In this document: piece after piece, positions 34,705-46,704 of the stretch
Layout: the number at the start of each line of letters is the position of its first letter
Numbering within the stretch: position 1 is the first letter of the stretch
Origin: Paramacrobiotus metropolitanus
Lineage: Eukaryota > Tardigrada > Eutardigrada > Parachela > Macrobiotidae
Reading direction: 5' to 3'
Length of the DNA stretch: 64,000 nt
Assembly (NCBI RefSeq): GCF_019649055.1
Contig: NW_026570259.1
Coordinates: 372,001-436,000, forward strand
The notes under the pieces: generated by a model
Told to the model about the DNA's origin: nothing
Databases searched by the model: none
The model's input: the letters and a program-made list of their open reading frames with translations, nothing else
Made by a program: the position numbers and the translations under genes

Positions 34705-37700
34705 ATGGCTCAAAGCCAGATGATCCATGGCGTTCCAGACCACCACAAAGAGCCAGTTTTGTTGCCTAGCCAATCGCACAGTGCACCAGCTTCGAAAAAC
34801 CTTCCGCCTCAAATTGTTTTGGAGGTGTCGAAAGAAGATTTGCGTAACGAAGGAGGAGACGTATCTGCTACCAGTCTTGCCGACAGCAGGAATCCACCCA
34901 AAGAGGTGTCATCCGCAGTTTCTAATTTGTTTTATCATAGATCAGCTGCAGAATTAGCACGTTCTCAGGACGATTTCACTGCCTCCAAGACTCGAGTTAC
35001 TGGTTCAAACTTTTCAGTAAATCATGAAGGAACTAAAGTCCAGTCCGCTCATTCAGTAGCAGATAATGAGCCCTCAAAGTATAGCCTCCATGGACAGCCG
35101 TCAGTCGTGCGCTCGCAATGGTCCACGCAAAATCTACCGCAAACAGCCTCAGTGCAGTCGCACGCCAGCGTACACGATGCAGCTCGTTCAGAGTATTCGG
35201 AGTTGCCTAAACAAACCGCTACGACCGACCAGAACCGACGAAATGAAAAGTCTGAAAGCAATGTGGTTCTGCCGACCAGACACCATGCTGTTGGGAGTGC
35301 GAAAACCGCTTCCTCCATTAATCCATCTGCTCACGCTCTGCACGAGACGAGGTCACAACTACATTTGGAAAAGTTGCATTCGACTGCACCGTTAGACAGT
35401 CAAGTTCCACCCAGTCAGGCGCTGCATAAAACAGCCTCCGTAACCCATTTTGAGAATCTTAACACTAAGGCGCATTCGGTGGAAAAAGGTCATCCACAAG
35501 AAACGCAGGATGAAATTACTGAACAACCGGTTAAAATTCCGGAAGTTTCCGAGCCACATAAGGCAGCAAATGGAAACCCAGCATAATGGGACCGTTCTCT
35601 GAATAACGAAAAAGCGAGGCGAAAAACGCAACGAAAGTCCGCAGACGTTCAAAGATGGACGTTATAATGGATCGTATTGCGCCGCCGGGAACCGGAATTA
35701 GTAACATTGGTGATCTTAAACCGAATGCAACGTGGAAATGGCGCAAAACATGGTGATCTGAACTGGCACGTTTCAACCGCAACCAACTTCCAGCGGGATT
35801 GAGCAGCAACGGCAAGGTTTTTCAACCAACTCTTTTGCCAGGCGCAAATGTACCGCTGCAGATCCGCCAGTACTTTACAGTATTCGGCCATACCGGCGAC
35901 GACGCCTCTGTTCCACTGTTCAATAAAAGAGCCTACGCAGCCTTGACTTCTGTGCCGCACGCAAAATGGCTGGATTTACACAAATTCCCACGACGACATC
36001 GCCAAAGTTAAGATCACATTTTGATCTTTGGAATCTTACACGCGCAAAGGACTCCATTACTGATCGAGTTAAACCAGTTGGTGGCACGGTGAAAAGGTAT
36101 CCGATACTCGATAACAGTCGATGGAATGTGAATTAAATGATGCTACAAAAATCTACTAATCATACGGTCCCTATTGCAGCATTTATACTGTCAGCGGCAT
36201 CGCGATTGAGCATGTCACCGATCTGCAACCAAACGGCTATTACGTAGCTGTTGGTCCTTACGAAAAATTCCATCCGTTGAATTACGAACCTGCCGGTCGG
36301 CATGATCATTTCCTACCAATGTCTGCTAAACATCCAAGTGTATATACCAAAGACGCAGCAGCAAGGGCCAGCGTGGGAATGAAGAGAAGACGAACATTTA
36401 TTCTCCGACTGAAGCGGAAGTCAGTTAACCAGAGTAATACAGGACAACATAGCGAAATCGAGCAGCCCATGACTATTCAGGCAGAGACTGTCCCGGAAAA
36501 TCAACCTCACAGCGGTTCAGAGCGAAGGTTGCATACTTCTGGGACAGGGCTAGGCGAACACCAACGTATAGATCTCCACTCGGTCAATCTCCCACCACAT
36601 TCAAAGCATTCGGCGCACGAACAACAACAACACGACAACAATCAGTTTGGTGACCCAGAATCAGAGATACTCGTTCACATGCGCCATGAAAACGAGAAAC
36701 CTCATGGCGTGCCATCAGTAACAGCCGAACCAACAGCACGAAGTCAGCATTTGCTGGCTGAAACTAATTCACGAACTAATCAGTCTCATCATTCACTGTC
36801 GCAGCCAAAAAGTGAAACCGTGGTGACCACACTAGAACCATCACGTTTACAACTACCCAAAGGTGGCTCGCATTTTTTGTCGCCAAAGCCATCCAAACAT
36901 TTGCGTACATCTAGTCAAAAAGACCTCCACTCCAGTCAAATGTCCGGATGGTCCAATGCTAGCAATTTTAGAGTAAGAGACTTGAGCAATAGTGCAACAA
37001 CATAGAACGCATCCGTAGTACGTTAAATTGGAATATAAGTCTAGAATTTTCATACTATTCACAAAAAGTTGCACGATTTATATTACCGCAGAACGCCCTG
37101 GATGGTCAGCTAGCCGATGGCTCTCATACTTCTATCAATAATGCGGATCTGCACTCTTTTCACGTAACCGGCCCGTCTCAGACATCAGTGGCGTTGGGAG
37201 GCGGCCATCCGGCTAGCTTGGTGGATCTAAAGGACCCCGCGTCCAATCAATCAGTAATTAGCGTGCAACCTGTGCCGTCCGAGGCACGAAACAAGGCAAG
37301 CAAAGAACATTCTTCGTTATCAATGAGACAAGTTGACAAATCGTCAACTAGCATATCCCCACTGGAAACATCGCCATCCCAGCAGTCACAACGTGTCGAA
37401 CCGTCAGAATCCGCGATCGAGGAGAACCGTTTGAATGGCTACGAAAATAATGTCATATCCAATACTAGTGTGGCTTCCTACTATTCCAGAGCTTCGGCAC
37501 AATCGAAAGCTCCTTCCGTAGCGAATGTTCTTGGACGACAACCACATAGTGACCATGACATCACAAGCGATAGCAACGCACGTGTGCACGTGAACGATGG
37601 CAATGTTGAGGAACAAACCTTGGACAAAGCCGTTGAGGAGAGTCACCAACCTGTCGAGGTGGCACCCCCTATGACAGATGAACCACCACCTACAGCGGCA

Positions 37701-37739
37701 GAATCGAAAGGTCGAGGTTGGTACCGAGTATTGAGATAA
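34705..37739 (+). CDS. Doublecortin (DCX) domain protein with long disordered regions
   Basis: Exon 1 starts at ATG 34705 (about 290 residues, Ser/His/Gln/Ala-rich, no fold). Between 35590 and 36110 several short coding segments are visible but I could not fix all splice sites. One near 35630-35730 reads RIAPPGTGISNIGDLKPNAT, like the end of a first DCX domain. Another ends at an AG|GTATCC donor with KLRSHFDLWNLTRAKDSITD and VKPVGGTVK. It joins in phase to 36180-36972, which begins IYTVSGIAIEHVTDLQPNGY followed by YVAVGPYEKFHPLNY. Together these form a clear second DCX domain (tubulin-binding ubiquitin-like fold). The final exon is 37092-37739, and both downstream exons are again Ser/His/Gln-rich. 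By family, DCX proteins bind and stabilise microtubules; DCDC2-type members act in cilia. Exact orthology cannot be assigned. Confidence 0.75.
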
Positions 37740-38363
37740 TGCACCTTCATAAGCTCGTGCGGTCAACACCATTATTGTACACTTGTGAACCGTAACAGCA
37801 ATAGCCATGCGGTTAGCATTGTGCGAACCGAAAGGTAAAGTAATGGTTAGTCGACAGCAGGGCTAAATTAAGCTGTGTCGATAACACCGTGGTATTAAAA
37901 TAGTCACTTTATGAGGCGATGAAAACCCATAAACTGAACTCTGCGTTTTTTTGGCAGATGCAAAACCTCGCCGGAAATCTAAACTCGGGTGTTGTTAAAA
38001 GTGCGCCTTCTTCGTCCTTTGTCTACAGTGACATAGTGATTTTTCTCTGACCCTATCTGTGATCTGCATTCTTTTGAGTGTGTTAAATTTATTGTGCATA
38101 GCTCGTCTTTACTGCGTGGTTAAGTACTGCGCGATTTTTGCCTGGGTACAGGCTCTAATAAAGGATACAAATAGCATATTTTTCAGAATTTCACGTCTAG
38201 TTATGTTAGGAAAACGATTATGAAAAATTTGATTTAAGGAATTAAGAGGCTGTTTTAGGACCAACTTCGGGAAGCGGCGCCATAGAAGTAAAAAGTGCCG
38301 TAAGTGCCGCCTCCACATCAATTTCGAAAAAAATCGTTTTACAATTTCGCCACGGTACAGTAT
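37740..38363. other. Intergenic; no gene seen
   Basis: 3' flank of the doublecortin-domain gene and upstream flank of the next gene. A missing 5' exon of the 38364 gene may lie here, but no signal-peptide exon could be identified. Confidence 0.35.
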
Positions 38364-39313
38364 ATGTGCCAAAACAATGAAGGACACACATGGCACATTG
38401 ACACAGCACATCCCTTTAATCTATCTTCCAGTCTTTCAAAGCCAAAAGACGAGTTGCGAAAACCCACAGGTACCTGTGACTACAGTTTTACCATAGATCT
38501 GCTTAAGTGTAATCGGCAAAGTGTTATCATTATCCATGGCAAATCTTGCGATCAGAACAAGGAAGTGTCTTTCCATCGTTATAGTCTTTCTTTTTCATCA
38601 AAGGGAAACAAATCCTGGAGTTTTGGCGAACACGGATCGCTCGTTACTTTTATCAAATTTGACACAATCAAAAGATTGTATGTGGGTCTATTCGTTTGTA
38701 ATTTTACGCGTATAGAGTTGAGACCCGGCATTATACTACGCACAAAGGTTCTTTGCCTAAACTTAATGGCCCACCAAACTTTGGTCCAAACAAAAAACCC
38801 GGTTTAAATAGTAGTTGAGCTACAGTCCAGTGCGGAAACATGACACTGATGTAGAGCTAGTGTGGAATGCACCAAAAATTTGGGTGGGTTAAATTCACGG
38901 TGAATGTCTCTGAATTAAAAATCAGGAGCAGCCAACAAATTACAATATTATGGAAGCCTACGAACAACAGTCTGCAGACTTATCTGGACCATTTTTATTT
39001 ACAAACAGCAAGAAATCAAAATAGTTCTCCACGTAACATGCGTTTCAGATTGCTTTCAATTGCAGGTCTTTGGGACGGCTCGCCACCATTCTGCGTTTCC
39101 AGTTGTGGACCAGATCGCTATGTGTTGGCAGAATCCTTGTGCGGTGGATCATTTGGTGAAAACTTGTTGATGTGTTGCTACTCTGGACACAAAAAGCTAT
39201 GCTGCCCACTTACGCATCGTCAGATGGAGGAAGACCCGGACATGCAATTCATGTTTTACCCATTCACGTACTGGCAGCACCCTGGGACATACCCACCGTA
39301 TGAAGGGAATTAA
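38364..39313 (+). CDS. Uncharacterised two-exon protein with Cys-rich C-terminus
   Basis: Proposed exons 38364-38801 and 38861-39313, joined in phase 0 (CCG|GTTTAA donor, GAGCTAG acceptor), 296 aa. The middle has alternating hydrophobic strands (FTVNVSELKIRSSQQITILW, then TYLDHFYLQ) that resemble a beta-sandwich. The last 75 residues carry paired cysteines (FCVSSC, SLCGG, LMCCY, LCCPL), suggesting a disulphide-bonded secreted domain. No signal peptide is visible at this start, so a 5' exon is probably missing. An AATAAA at 39536-39541 supports a + strand transcript end. I do not recognise the family. Confidence 0.4.
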
Positions 39314-39535
39314 ATGTTGTTCCGTTTATGGCTCGTACCTTTGCCTAATTTTGCTTAATGAGTTGATTGTCGATGTGTACCCTAAGTGGAATTATTTTTC
39401 AAGAGGTGTTGGTAATTACCTAACAGACCGATTGTGTAACTGGAGTTTTAAGAAAACCTATTCGGAGCAGCTGCAGTAAAAATGTGAACTTACAACATAA
39501 CCAATTTTTCAACATGTTTGGTGACTATATGCGCA

Positions 39536-39541
39536 AATAAA
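39536..39541 (+). promoter_or_regulatory. AATAAA poly(A) signal
   Basis: Canonical hexamer 223 bases after the stop of the 38364-39313 gene. Confidence 0.4.
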
Positions 39542-39670
39542 CTTGCAGGTACAGTATGTACAGACTCTGTACGCACGTGCTGTACACGTATGTATCTTAA
39601 ACAGTAAATTTAGAAAATAATCGTCCAGAATGTAATTCACAATCAGCAGAATGAGGCAAATGCTCTATCA

Positions 39671-39676
39671 TTTATT
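39671..39676 (-). promoter_or_regulatory. AATAAA poly(A) signal, Pmp3-like gene
   Basis: Minus-strand hexamer about 240 bases after the stop of the Pmp3-like gene. Confidence 0.4.
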
Positions 39677-39912
39677 CAACAAACCAAACCATTTGCATAA
39701 GCAACAAACAATCGCGCTGCAATTTTCCTCAGCATGCAGTTACCGTACAGTACAAAAATCCAGCTGGTCCGGTGTGTGCTTCCCGTTATCTTCCGTGCAC
39801 CAGAACGAGTTCGATGCCAGGAGCCAATAGCGCCAACAAATAAAATATTATTTAAACAAGACATTAGTATCGGATTCTAGTTGTCCGATTTCATGTCATC
39901 TTTCCTGGACAT

Positions 39913-40265
39913 TCATTTTAATATCAGGTACAAAGCATATAAAAGCCCTGCAAATTGAAACAGTCATGGTTTAATATTCGAAGCATCACCGGTTTGCAGA
40001 AGCAACATGATTATGTAAAGAGGTACGGCTCGGCTAGAAGATTGAATAGTGTCATAAAAGATCCAAAAGCGCGTAAGCGACCTTTTGCAAATCGCTGTTG
40101 TCAGTAATTATTTATAATAAAGTTTTGGCAATACTTACCTGGAAAAAACAAAAAAATCGTCAGAAGTAGATCAATCCAAAACTCCTGATTGCAACCTTTC
40201 AGGAGATACACCGCCAGGGGTGGAATAAATATAGCCAAAATCACCAGTATGACCTTTTCAACCAT
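39913..40265 (-). CDS. Pmp3/UPF0057 family small hydrophobic membrane peptide, 53 aa
   Basis: Two exons, 40265-40139 and 39947-39913, joined in phase 1 (CCAG|GTAAGT donor, TTTGCAG acceptor). The first exon encodes ILVILAIFIPPLAVYLLKGC and then EFWIDLLLTIFLFFPG. The second completes LLYALYLILK and a stop. The P-P-L-A-V turn, Lys-Gly-Cys loop, two membrane helices and PG-[IL]-x-[HY]-A-x-Y end are the full Pmp3/RCI2/YqaE signature, and 53 residues is the family size. By family these proteolipids sit in the plasma membrane and affect membrane potential and tolerance of salt, cold or desiccation in yeast and plants; the animal role is unclear. Too short and split for simple ORF detection. Divergent from the 40626 gene. 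Confidence 0.9.
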
Positions 40266-40625
40266 TTTCTATTTTTCGACACGAATGTTTTCAGTAGTAT
40301 TTAACCACCACTCATGAGTGTAGAAGCAAGAAATGGCAAAAACCCCACAAGTTGTTCAAAAGTTAACTTCTCAGTGTACGTCTGCGCTGACCACTGCCCT
40401 TCCATGAACGAGCGAAGACGTCTCAAGAAAAACAATTCGTTTCTAAGGAACTCTGAATGTTTAAGTAAAACAACGAACTTCACAATGTCTCAGTAAAGGA
40501 ATTACGAATACGACAAATATTATGGGAAAACTGATCCAAATCAGCATTGAATTACTTGTGGACAAGGTGACATTTCGCTAACGCCGTACGTCAGTAATTG
40601 CAGCAAGGTTTTACAATGTTATTAG

Positions 40626-43329
40626 GTGTCCTCCCCAGCTGCTGATTTGTCGGCCGAAACTTTGGCAAGTTTGGATATAGAACTTCTTGGGAAAAAAGCT
40701 TCGACAAGTGAAATTCCGCTCGATTTTCCTTTACTATTCAATCAGCGTATACTATTTAAACGGGTAATTGTTCCAGTTACCCGTACATATCTGTTCTGTT
40801 TTGGGCTAACTAAACTTTTTTGTGTGGAAATGCAGACTTACAAACATGGCACCATTATGCGAGCGCTGGAGCAGTTATATCGTAAGAAAAAAAAAACTGT
40901 TTTAGAAAGATCTTAGAAAGTCAACGAGGTTCATAGAAACATTTATTAGCCAAGAATAAATTTATATAAATTAGCCCAGAAATAAATTTATTGGCGAAGA
41001 AACCCAAGAATTTGTTGACTCAGAGCAGGCTAACTAATTAAGCTAACTAACTAAGCTAACGAACTGATTATTAATTAACTAAACAGTCATTATCCAAGAG
41101 GAAATTTTTTTTTTCTACAGACTGTTTATTTACTTTTTTTCCACACATTTTTTTCTACAGACTGTTTATATTATAAAGTCCGTAGGAAAAAAATGTAGAG
41201 CGCTTCCGTCGATTGTAAAGAATGAAATAATATGAGTGAGCTTGTATATTCTCTGCGCGAGAGCATAGTCTATCTACATCTAATTTGTCTTAGATGATTT
41301 TTTGCCAAGCATTGTCCCAAACTAATTGTACTTTATCGTGACAATTTATTATTGTTTTGAATTATAGTTGTCGTTGTACTTACTACGTACTTGGTGGTTC
41401 AGATGACCGTATGGCTGTACGACTGTTGCGCCGCAGCCCGCAAGAAACAGAAGGCCAAGTGGTGGCTCGATTCGACGACAGCACCGGGAATTGTCTCTTA
41501 AGCTCAGATGTTGATCCGTGTTCCGTCATAAACCAAATCGAAGGCCAGAGTTTAGAACTAAGAACGTGCGTAGAAGGATTTGTAAGTACTGTTGGTTTTT
41601 TATCGTACTTCTGAAAATTAACTTCTTAGATAATTATTATTGAAGTTAGGCTGCTTAGAGTCATATAAAATATAAATATATGTTAATTCTGAATATTAAT
41701 TCCGGTCATAACCAAAGAGCAATTAAAGAGCCTTACTTTGGTCGTAAAGAAGTACCACATAGAAAGAATGATTACAACTGCACTTACGTACATTAAACCG
41801 AAAAAGACATCACAGTACCACAAACCAAAAATTAAAAAGTGTCAGCATTGATTTGTTGGTAGTGTTTCAGACCTCGTCTGAAATTCCAGTCTTTCGTGAA
41901 TATTCGGGAGATTGCTGAAAAGCCGATAGAGGGGGTTTCCGCCTTTGAAGGTACTGAGCCTAGTGCCGGAAGAGCAAACTACGAACTCCCGGCTGGCAAA
42001 GATGACATACCAAACGTATGGAGTTTCCAACACCTTACGTACGATTTCTAATTATTGATTTGCACATCATTGTTACCTGCCTGGGATTTAAAAATTTAAT
42101 TCCGATTTTCAGTATGAGGCGGTGCTGCAGCAAATGGATAGTTGTGCAAAAGAGCTGCAGGCGCAGCATATCACAGGAAAAGGTGCAGCTGGTAACACTT
42201 ATCTCTACGGCGAAGGCACGACCAGTCAGACCAAGCCGCCATTCGTTGTGCGCCATGTGAGACCGAAATGACTTGCTGTATTACGAGTTTGACGTGGTCA
42301 AGTGAGCCGCGTGCCCTTTAACCACATTTTCTGCTTTCTGTCACGAACAATAAACCGACAATCTCTAACACGGCTGTGAATTTAGATCGATGATAAACTG
42401 TTTAATCGAATTCCGAAGTTGCATAAGACAATGAGCCAAGAAACGGATCAGATGCTGGCTCATTACCAACTGGACCATCCATCCGACACCGCCATTCAGA
42501 AGATTCAACCGGGCAACGTTCCGGTTAAGGTCTACTGGAAGCTGCGACGCGATTATGAAAAATCCCATTTTGGCAGAACTAGCAATAAGCAACCTGGCAT
42601 CCAGGCGAACATCAAACAGATCAAGATGCCCGCATTAAACAGTATTCGCGAATCACCTGAAAGAACTAACAGACAAAATATGAACAAGGAGACAGTAGCC
42701 GCATTAAGGAGTTCCTTAACCAATGGAAGGAAAGAAGGGGATAACCAATTCGATCAAAAATCGACTGAAACATCCGAACCGGTTTCATTGGATGGACGAC
42801 CTCATACACTGGCTGAAGTGAAGCAGTTTATTAAACAAACAGGAAATAAATACGAACCAGACAAGGCTGACCATGAGCCAGGGTGTCCAGCCAGTCATAA
42901 GCCCAAGCGGGAAGTGACTGGCGCAGGTGATGACGTGGACATGGCCGCAGTGTATCGCGATTTCGCTAAAACCTTGCATCGGGATAGAATGGAAAAGATA
43001 TGTCAAGAACTGCAGCCAGAAAAAAGAGAAAGGGTAAGGAATTGAACGTTTCTTCAACTGGATTTACAGGGAAATGAATTTCTTGAACGTGCTAATAATA
43101 TACCTACAACGAAAACACAATCTTAATCGACCAAAGCCAGTCGAAACTAAAAACAATGATTATTTTTTATGGCTGATTTCTTTAGGTTTGTTCTCCCTGT
43201 TCCACAAAGTCTGCAGAAATTTCATGGCAATCCCCCCATGAACGAACTGGTCGAAGATCGAAAACTACTGGTAACACGTTTACCATGGAAAGGGACATGC
43301 TGTGCTCAAACAAAGATTACTTATATTGA
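40626..43329 (+). CDS. Uncharacterised multi-exon protein, at least 432 aa
   Basis: Six exons in consistent phase: 40626-40763, 40836-40881, 41403-41581, 42113-42256, 42386-43033, 43186-43329. The first listed exon starts at an acceptor, so the initiating ATG lies upstream (candidates near 40405 or 40483) and is unresolved. The predicted product is soluble and mostly helical in its first half (ETLASLDIELLGKK, TIMRALEQLYR, YEAVLQQMDSCAKELQ). A Gln/Lys-rich middle is followed by an acidic-basic helical tail (AAVYRDFAKTLHRDRMEKIC). There is no membrane segment, signal peptide or known catalytic motif. Intron 2, about 520 nt, is unusually long for this window. Family not recognised. Confidence 0.6.
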
Positions 43330-43715
43330 GAAACGACGTGTGCAAGCCCGGAACCCTTGCTGATGTCTTAGATTCACACATTGTTTTCTTATCAAAACTC
43401 AATGTTAACCGGAAGACGAAAAATAATTATTGGAACAATAAAATATTTCGTCAATATTCCGGTAAAATATGTTCTTGGTTCATGAGCCGTGACTCGCCTT
43501 AAAGGATCTCTCGCAACGGAACAAATCATGATGTCAGCGTAAAACTTGTCACAACCAACATGCCACCACTTCCTAACAACAATGAAACATCACCCTAATT
43601 TTCCACCGGCATAACTGTAGCGGCGCTGTCTGACGTTGCATCCTTCAAGACACACGCGTCCGGCGCACTTTTCTCACCAGCCACCATTACCAAAAGTGAG
43701 TTGCTTGAGAATTTA
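43330..43715. other. Convergent 3' flanks; no gene seen
   Basis: 386 bp between the stops of the 40626 gene (+) and the Pro-rich gene (-). An AATAAA on the + strand near 43438 could serve the 40626 gene. Confidence 0.4.
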
Positions 43716-45685
43716 TCACAATTCAACTGCCCTTGCGGCGTAGTACAACGCCTTCTTGAGATCAATTTCCTCTTGTGTGTACAGTCCATCCGCTCGGTTG
43801 AGATCAATTTTCGACAACACTTGCATCCACGACGGAGCTTTGGTTGGCATCGTTGTCGTTGGCGGCTTAAACGTAGGCGGTATAGCAGATGGTGGAGGAG
43901 GATATCCCATTAACGGCGGTGGAGACAATGGTGGTCCGTAAGGATTGGGTGGCGGTGGGCCAGCAAAGGGTGGAGGAAACATTGTCGATGGGGGTGGCAT
44001 GAATGCCGGTGGGAGAGGCGGAGGCGGTGGCGGGGGAAATTGAGCAGGTAGAGGCATGGGGTGTTGCGCAAATGTTGGGGGTCGGTTCGGGTCAAAGTTG
44101 CCGTAATGGGGAGGCGGAGGCGGCGGGGGTACGGGGAGGTTCCAAGGATGTTTGCCGCCAGTGTTCTGTCGCACTGGTGCCATTTGCTGGTCAGTGGACT
44201 GCATGTCATCCCATACTTGGTATTGTCCAGCGCCGCTTAGTTGGGGGTTGGCCAATAGTGGTGGTGCGGGCTGAATCACCTGTTGCGCAAATCCGGGTTG
44301 CTCTACAATGCCCACACATCAACCGGAGATGTCGTGAGGTCACATTTAAACGGGCCAAAAATTCGAAAAATATGACATGCTTTATTAATTATTGCATTTC
44401 GCACCTGCTTGTTGCATGTTGTAGTTCATCCTTTTAAGGTTTGCCACAGCCACGGCTGGATCAGCGGCTTCGTTGCTGGATAGCTGGGATGCCGGCTGTG
44501 AAACCGGAACCAGTCCAGTTTCCGTAACTTTTTCTGTATTTTCCAGCGTTTGACCTGCCTGAAGAGCCATCTGTGGTTGAAGATTTGAATCGCCAGCTCC
44601 AGCTGCATTCGGCATGTTTTGAATTGGAGTTTCCGCCGATATGGGATGTGTTTCGGGCACATATGGAGCAGGTACTGCAGGGAAATGTTCACCGGGTTTG
44701 ACCTCATATGCCGAAGAGTCGACAGCGGCCGGTGCGGCTTGCTGGGGCACATTCAGTGCATTGGTGTTGAGGGCACCGGCAGGCACACTGGCAGCTTGAA
44801 CGTGGGGAATTTGTCCGGTTGGAAGCGCTGCGCCAGAAGGTTGTTTTATAGGTTGTGGAGGTTGCGCAACACCTGCACATATTAGGAAGAAAAAATAACC
44901 TTGTATTACAAAACAGTCATCCCCAGCGAATCGCCAAAAATTTCTTTCATCTTCAGCATCAGCAGTTTCAATAAATGGTATTGTTTCAGTTAGAATGATA
45001 GTAGAAAAACCTAAATAACCAAACGGCCTTCGTTGGTTGTTTAATATTTTGGCTACTGGGTAGAAATTTTTTTTAATATTAGCTTCAGTTTATCAAACAG
45101 AGCCCGATTAACGAACAGAATTTGCTGATAAAAGACGTTAATCTGTTTGGCACCGTGTAATATTATGTCCAAATAAACGGAATGTGTCGATTCTGTCTTA
45201 AATATTTAATAAATTTGTCCTACCATTCGGAGAATGGTTAGCCACTGCGGACAACGGTATAGCTGAGGCAAAAGGGCTTAAACTCAGATGAAAAAATATA
45301 GAAAAGGACAACCATAAATTTCGCATGGATAACCGTTAGATGGGGATTGGTGACCAAAACCAGTGATGAAGTGATCCGGCTTATTCACTGTTCAACGGGG
45401 TGTGTCCAAACTTAAATCATGAAGTACGCAGAAAATTCGATATGTGTTAGGAATACATGAATTCAAAGCGAGCAGGAAGTATATTAAAAGATTCATAAGA
45501 GTATCTCGAAGAAATAAAGCGATTTTGATGGAATGACTAGACTAGATGAGCTGATGACGGACGTTTGAAGTAAGCATTGCTTTATGCGTAAAATAATAGA
45601 GAACAAAACATAGTTTCCAAGGGAATGGATACATACAAAGTGCAGTAGTTGCAGTCGTCAGTAGAGTCAGACACAGGTACTGCAT
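43716..45685 (-). CDS. Secreted proline-rich protein, 367 aa
   Basis: Three exons in matching phase: 45685-45637, 44872-44405, 44302-43716. Exon 1 encodes only the signal peptide MQYLCLTLLTTATTAL, with cleavage predicted just after the exon junction. Residues about 18-170 are Pro/Ala/Gln-rich. Residues about 200-330 hold polyproline blocks (PPPPPPPHYG and FPPPPPPPLPP) and MPPP/PPPFAG-type repeats. The last 40 residues switch to a compact helical end, MQVLSKIDLNRADGLYTQEE, which resembles a degenerate EF-hand loop (D-x-N-x-x-D-G, then E). A signal peptide plus polyproline suggests an extracellular-matrix, cuticle or eggshell component. That is inference, and no named family is recognised. Confidence 0.75.
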
Positions 45686-45746
45686 GCCGGCGATTATCGG
45701 CGACGAAGAAACAGTATTAAAAAGAATCGGTTTAAGAACTACAAAA

Positions 45747-46704
45747 TTAACAACTGGTAAGGATCGAGTAAGACGTTTGATTCCAGTCCACGCTGTTCAA
45801 CGATTCGGTTAGCGCACGACAGTTGACGGGAAAATATATGGTTTCGTCATCCACAATCAAAGGTGACTGTCCAAACCGTTTCATGGTAATCCAATCCCGA
45901 AACCACTGATATTCGCAGTTACAATGGAATTTCATCAGCTGTTCTCTCTGTAAAGGCCATTAATTTTATAATTCGTCGTATATAAATATATTTAATGCAA
46001 ACACATTACTGCAGCTGTCAACGTGCTTGGGGAATGCGATTAGTCAGGTTACTTAGGTATTAGATTGTTATTAGTACTAACTGTATTAGATTTCGACGTA
46101 CGTATTTTGGTAAGAAATTATGGCTCTCGTCACCATCCCACCACGCTTCTAAGGCCAGTGTCGACAAACTTGGCAGATCGGAAAATGTGCCCTTTTCCAT
46201 GGTACGAATAGTCGATGCGAAAAATGCAATTGTCGTTAGTGATTTTTTGGACGAGAAGTCTGCCTTGTGCAAAATCATTCCATCGCATTTTTTTATTCCA
46301 AAAAAGGTCAGTTTCGAGGCATGTATCTTTGGAAGTATGCCGGTAATGCGTGATGACCGGCAAGTCGATACATGAAGAAACAGAAGTCGAGCCGAAAGCG
46401 ACGATAACGGCTGAGGCTTGAATAAGGCACCGTCGAAAATCTTCAGACGAACTGGCTGGTTTTGCGCAGAAGGAGCAATATTTCTTAGTCCAAAACTTAA
46501 ATCCGTAGGTTTTGCTGCTTCAGGGCAGTCCACATCGTATCGATCCTCTGGTGATCCAGATTCTTCCGGTTGCCAACGGTTCAAGATAAGGAAGCTAGAC
46601 AGCTCTGTACCGACTTCGCAAGCCGATACGCTGCCGTTGGGCGAGCTGGATGCTAAACATAAGTACGAAATAAGTACTGCGTTTAGTGCAAAAACTGACC
46701 ACAA
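45747..46704 (-). CDS. Leucine-rich-repeat-like extracellular protein, N-terminus incomplete
   Basis: Two exons are clear: one ending at 46102 (TAC|GTACGT donor) and 45947-45747, joined in phase 0. The last exon is an LRR C-terminal cap: KFHCNCEYQWFRDW with a later PVNCRAL, giving the CxCxxxWxxxW plus Cys spacing. Upstream, MEKGTFSDLPSLSTLALEAW is a typical LRR unit, preceded by about two weaker ones. A hydrophobic stretch, VFALNAVLISYLCLASS, looks like a signal peptide, but no in-frame ATG precedes it and the visible frame begins about 46704, so a short 5' exon is missing. By family, LRR ectodomains mediate protein binding. With so few repeats, its partner cannot be inferred. Confidence 0.6.

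Larger units (their letters stand above)
39314..39912. other. Convergent 3' flanks; no gene seen
   Basis: 599 bp between the stops of the 38364 gene (+) and the Pmp3-like gene (-). It holds a + strand AATAAA (39536-39541), a - strand AATAAA (39671-39676) and a GTACAGTAC motif (39745-39753). The minus-strand frame at 39676-39864 lies in the probable Pmp3 3'UTR and has no support. Confidence 0.4.

Noticed and set aside
43756-44437. Gly/Val/Arg-rich + strand frames opposite the polyproline gene
   Set aside because: Antisense shadows of CCN-rich polyproline codons.
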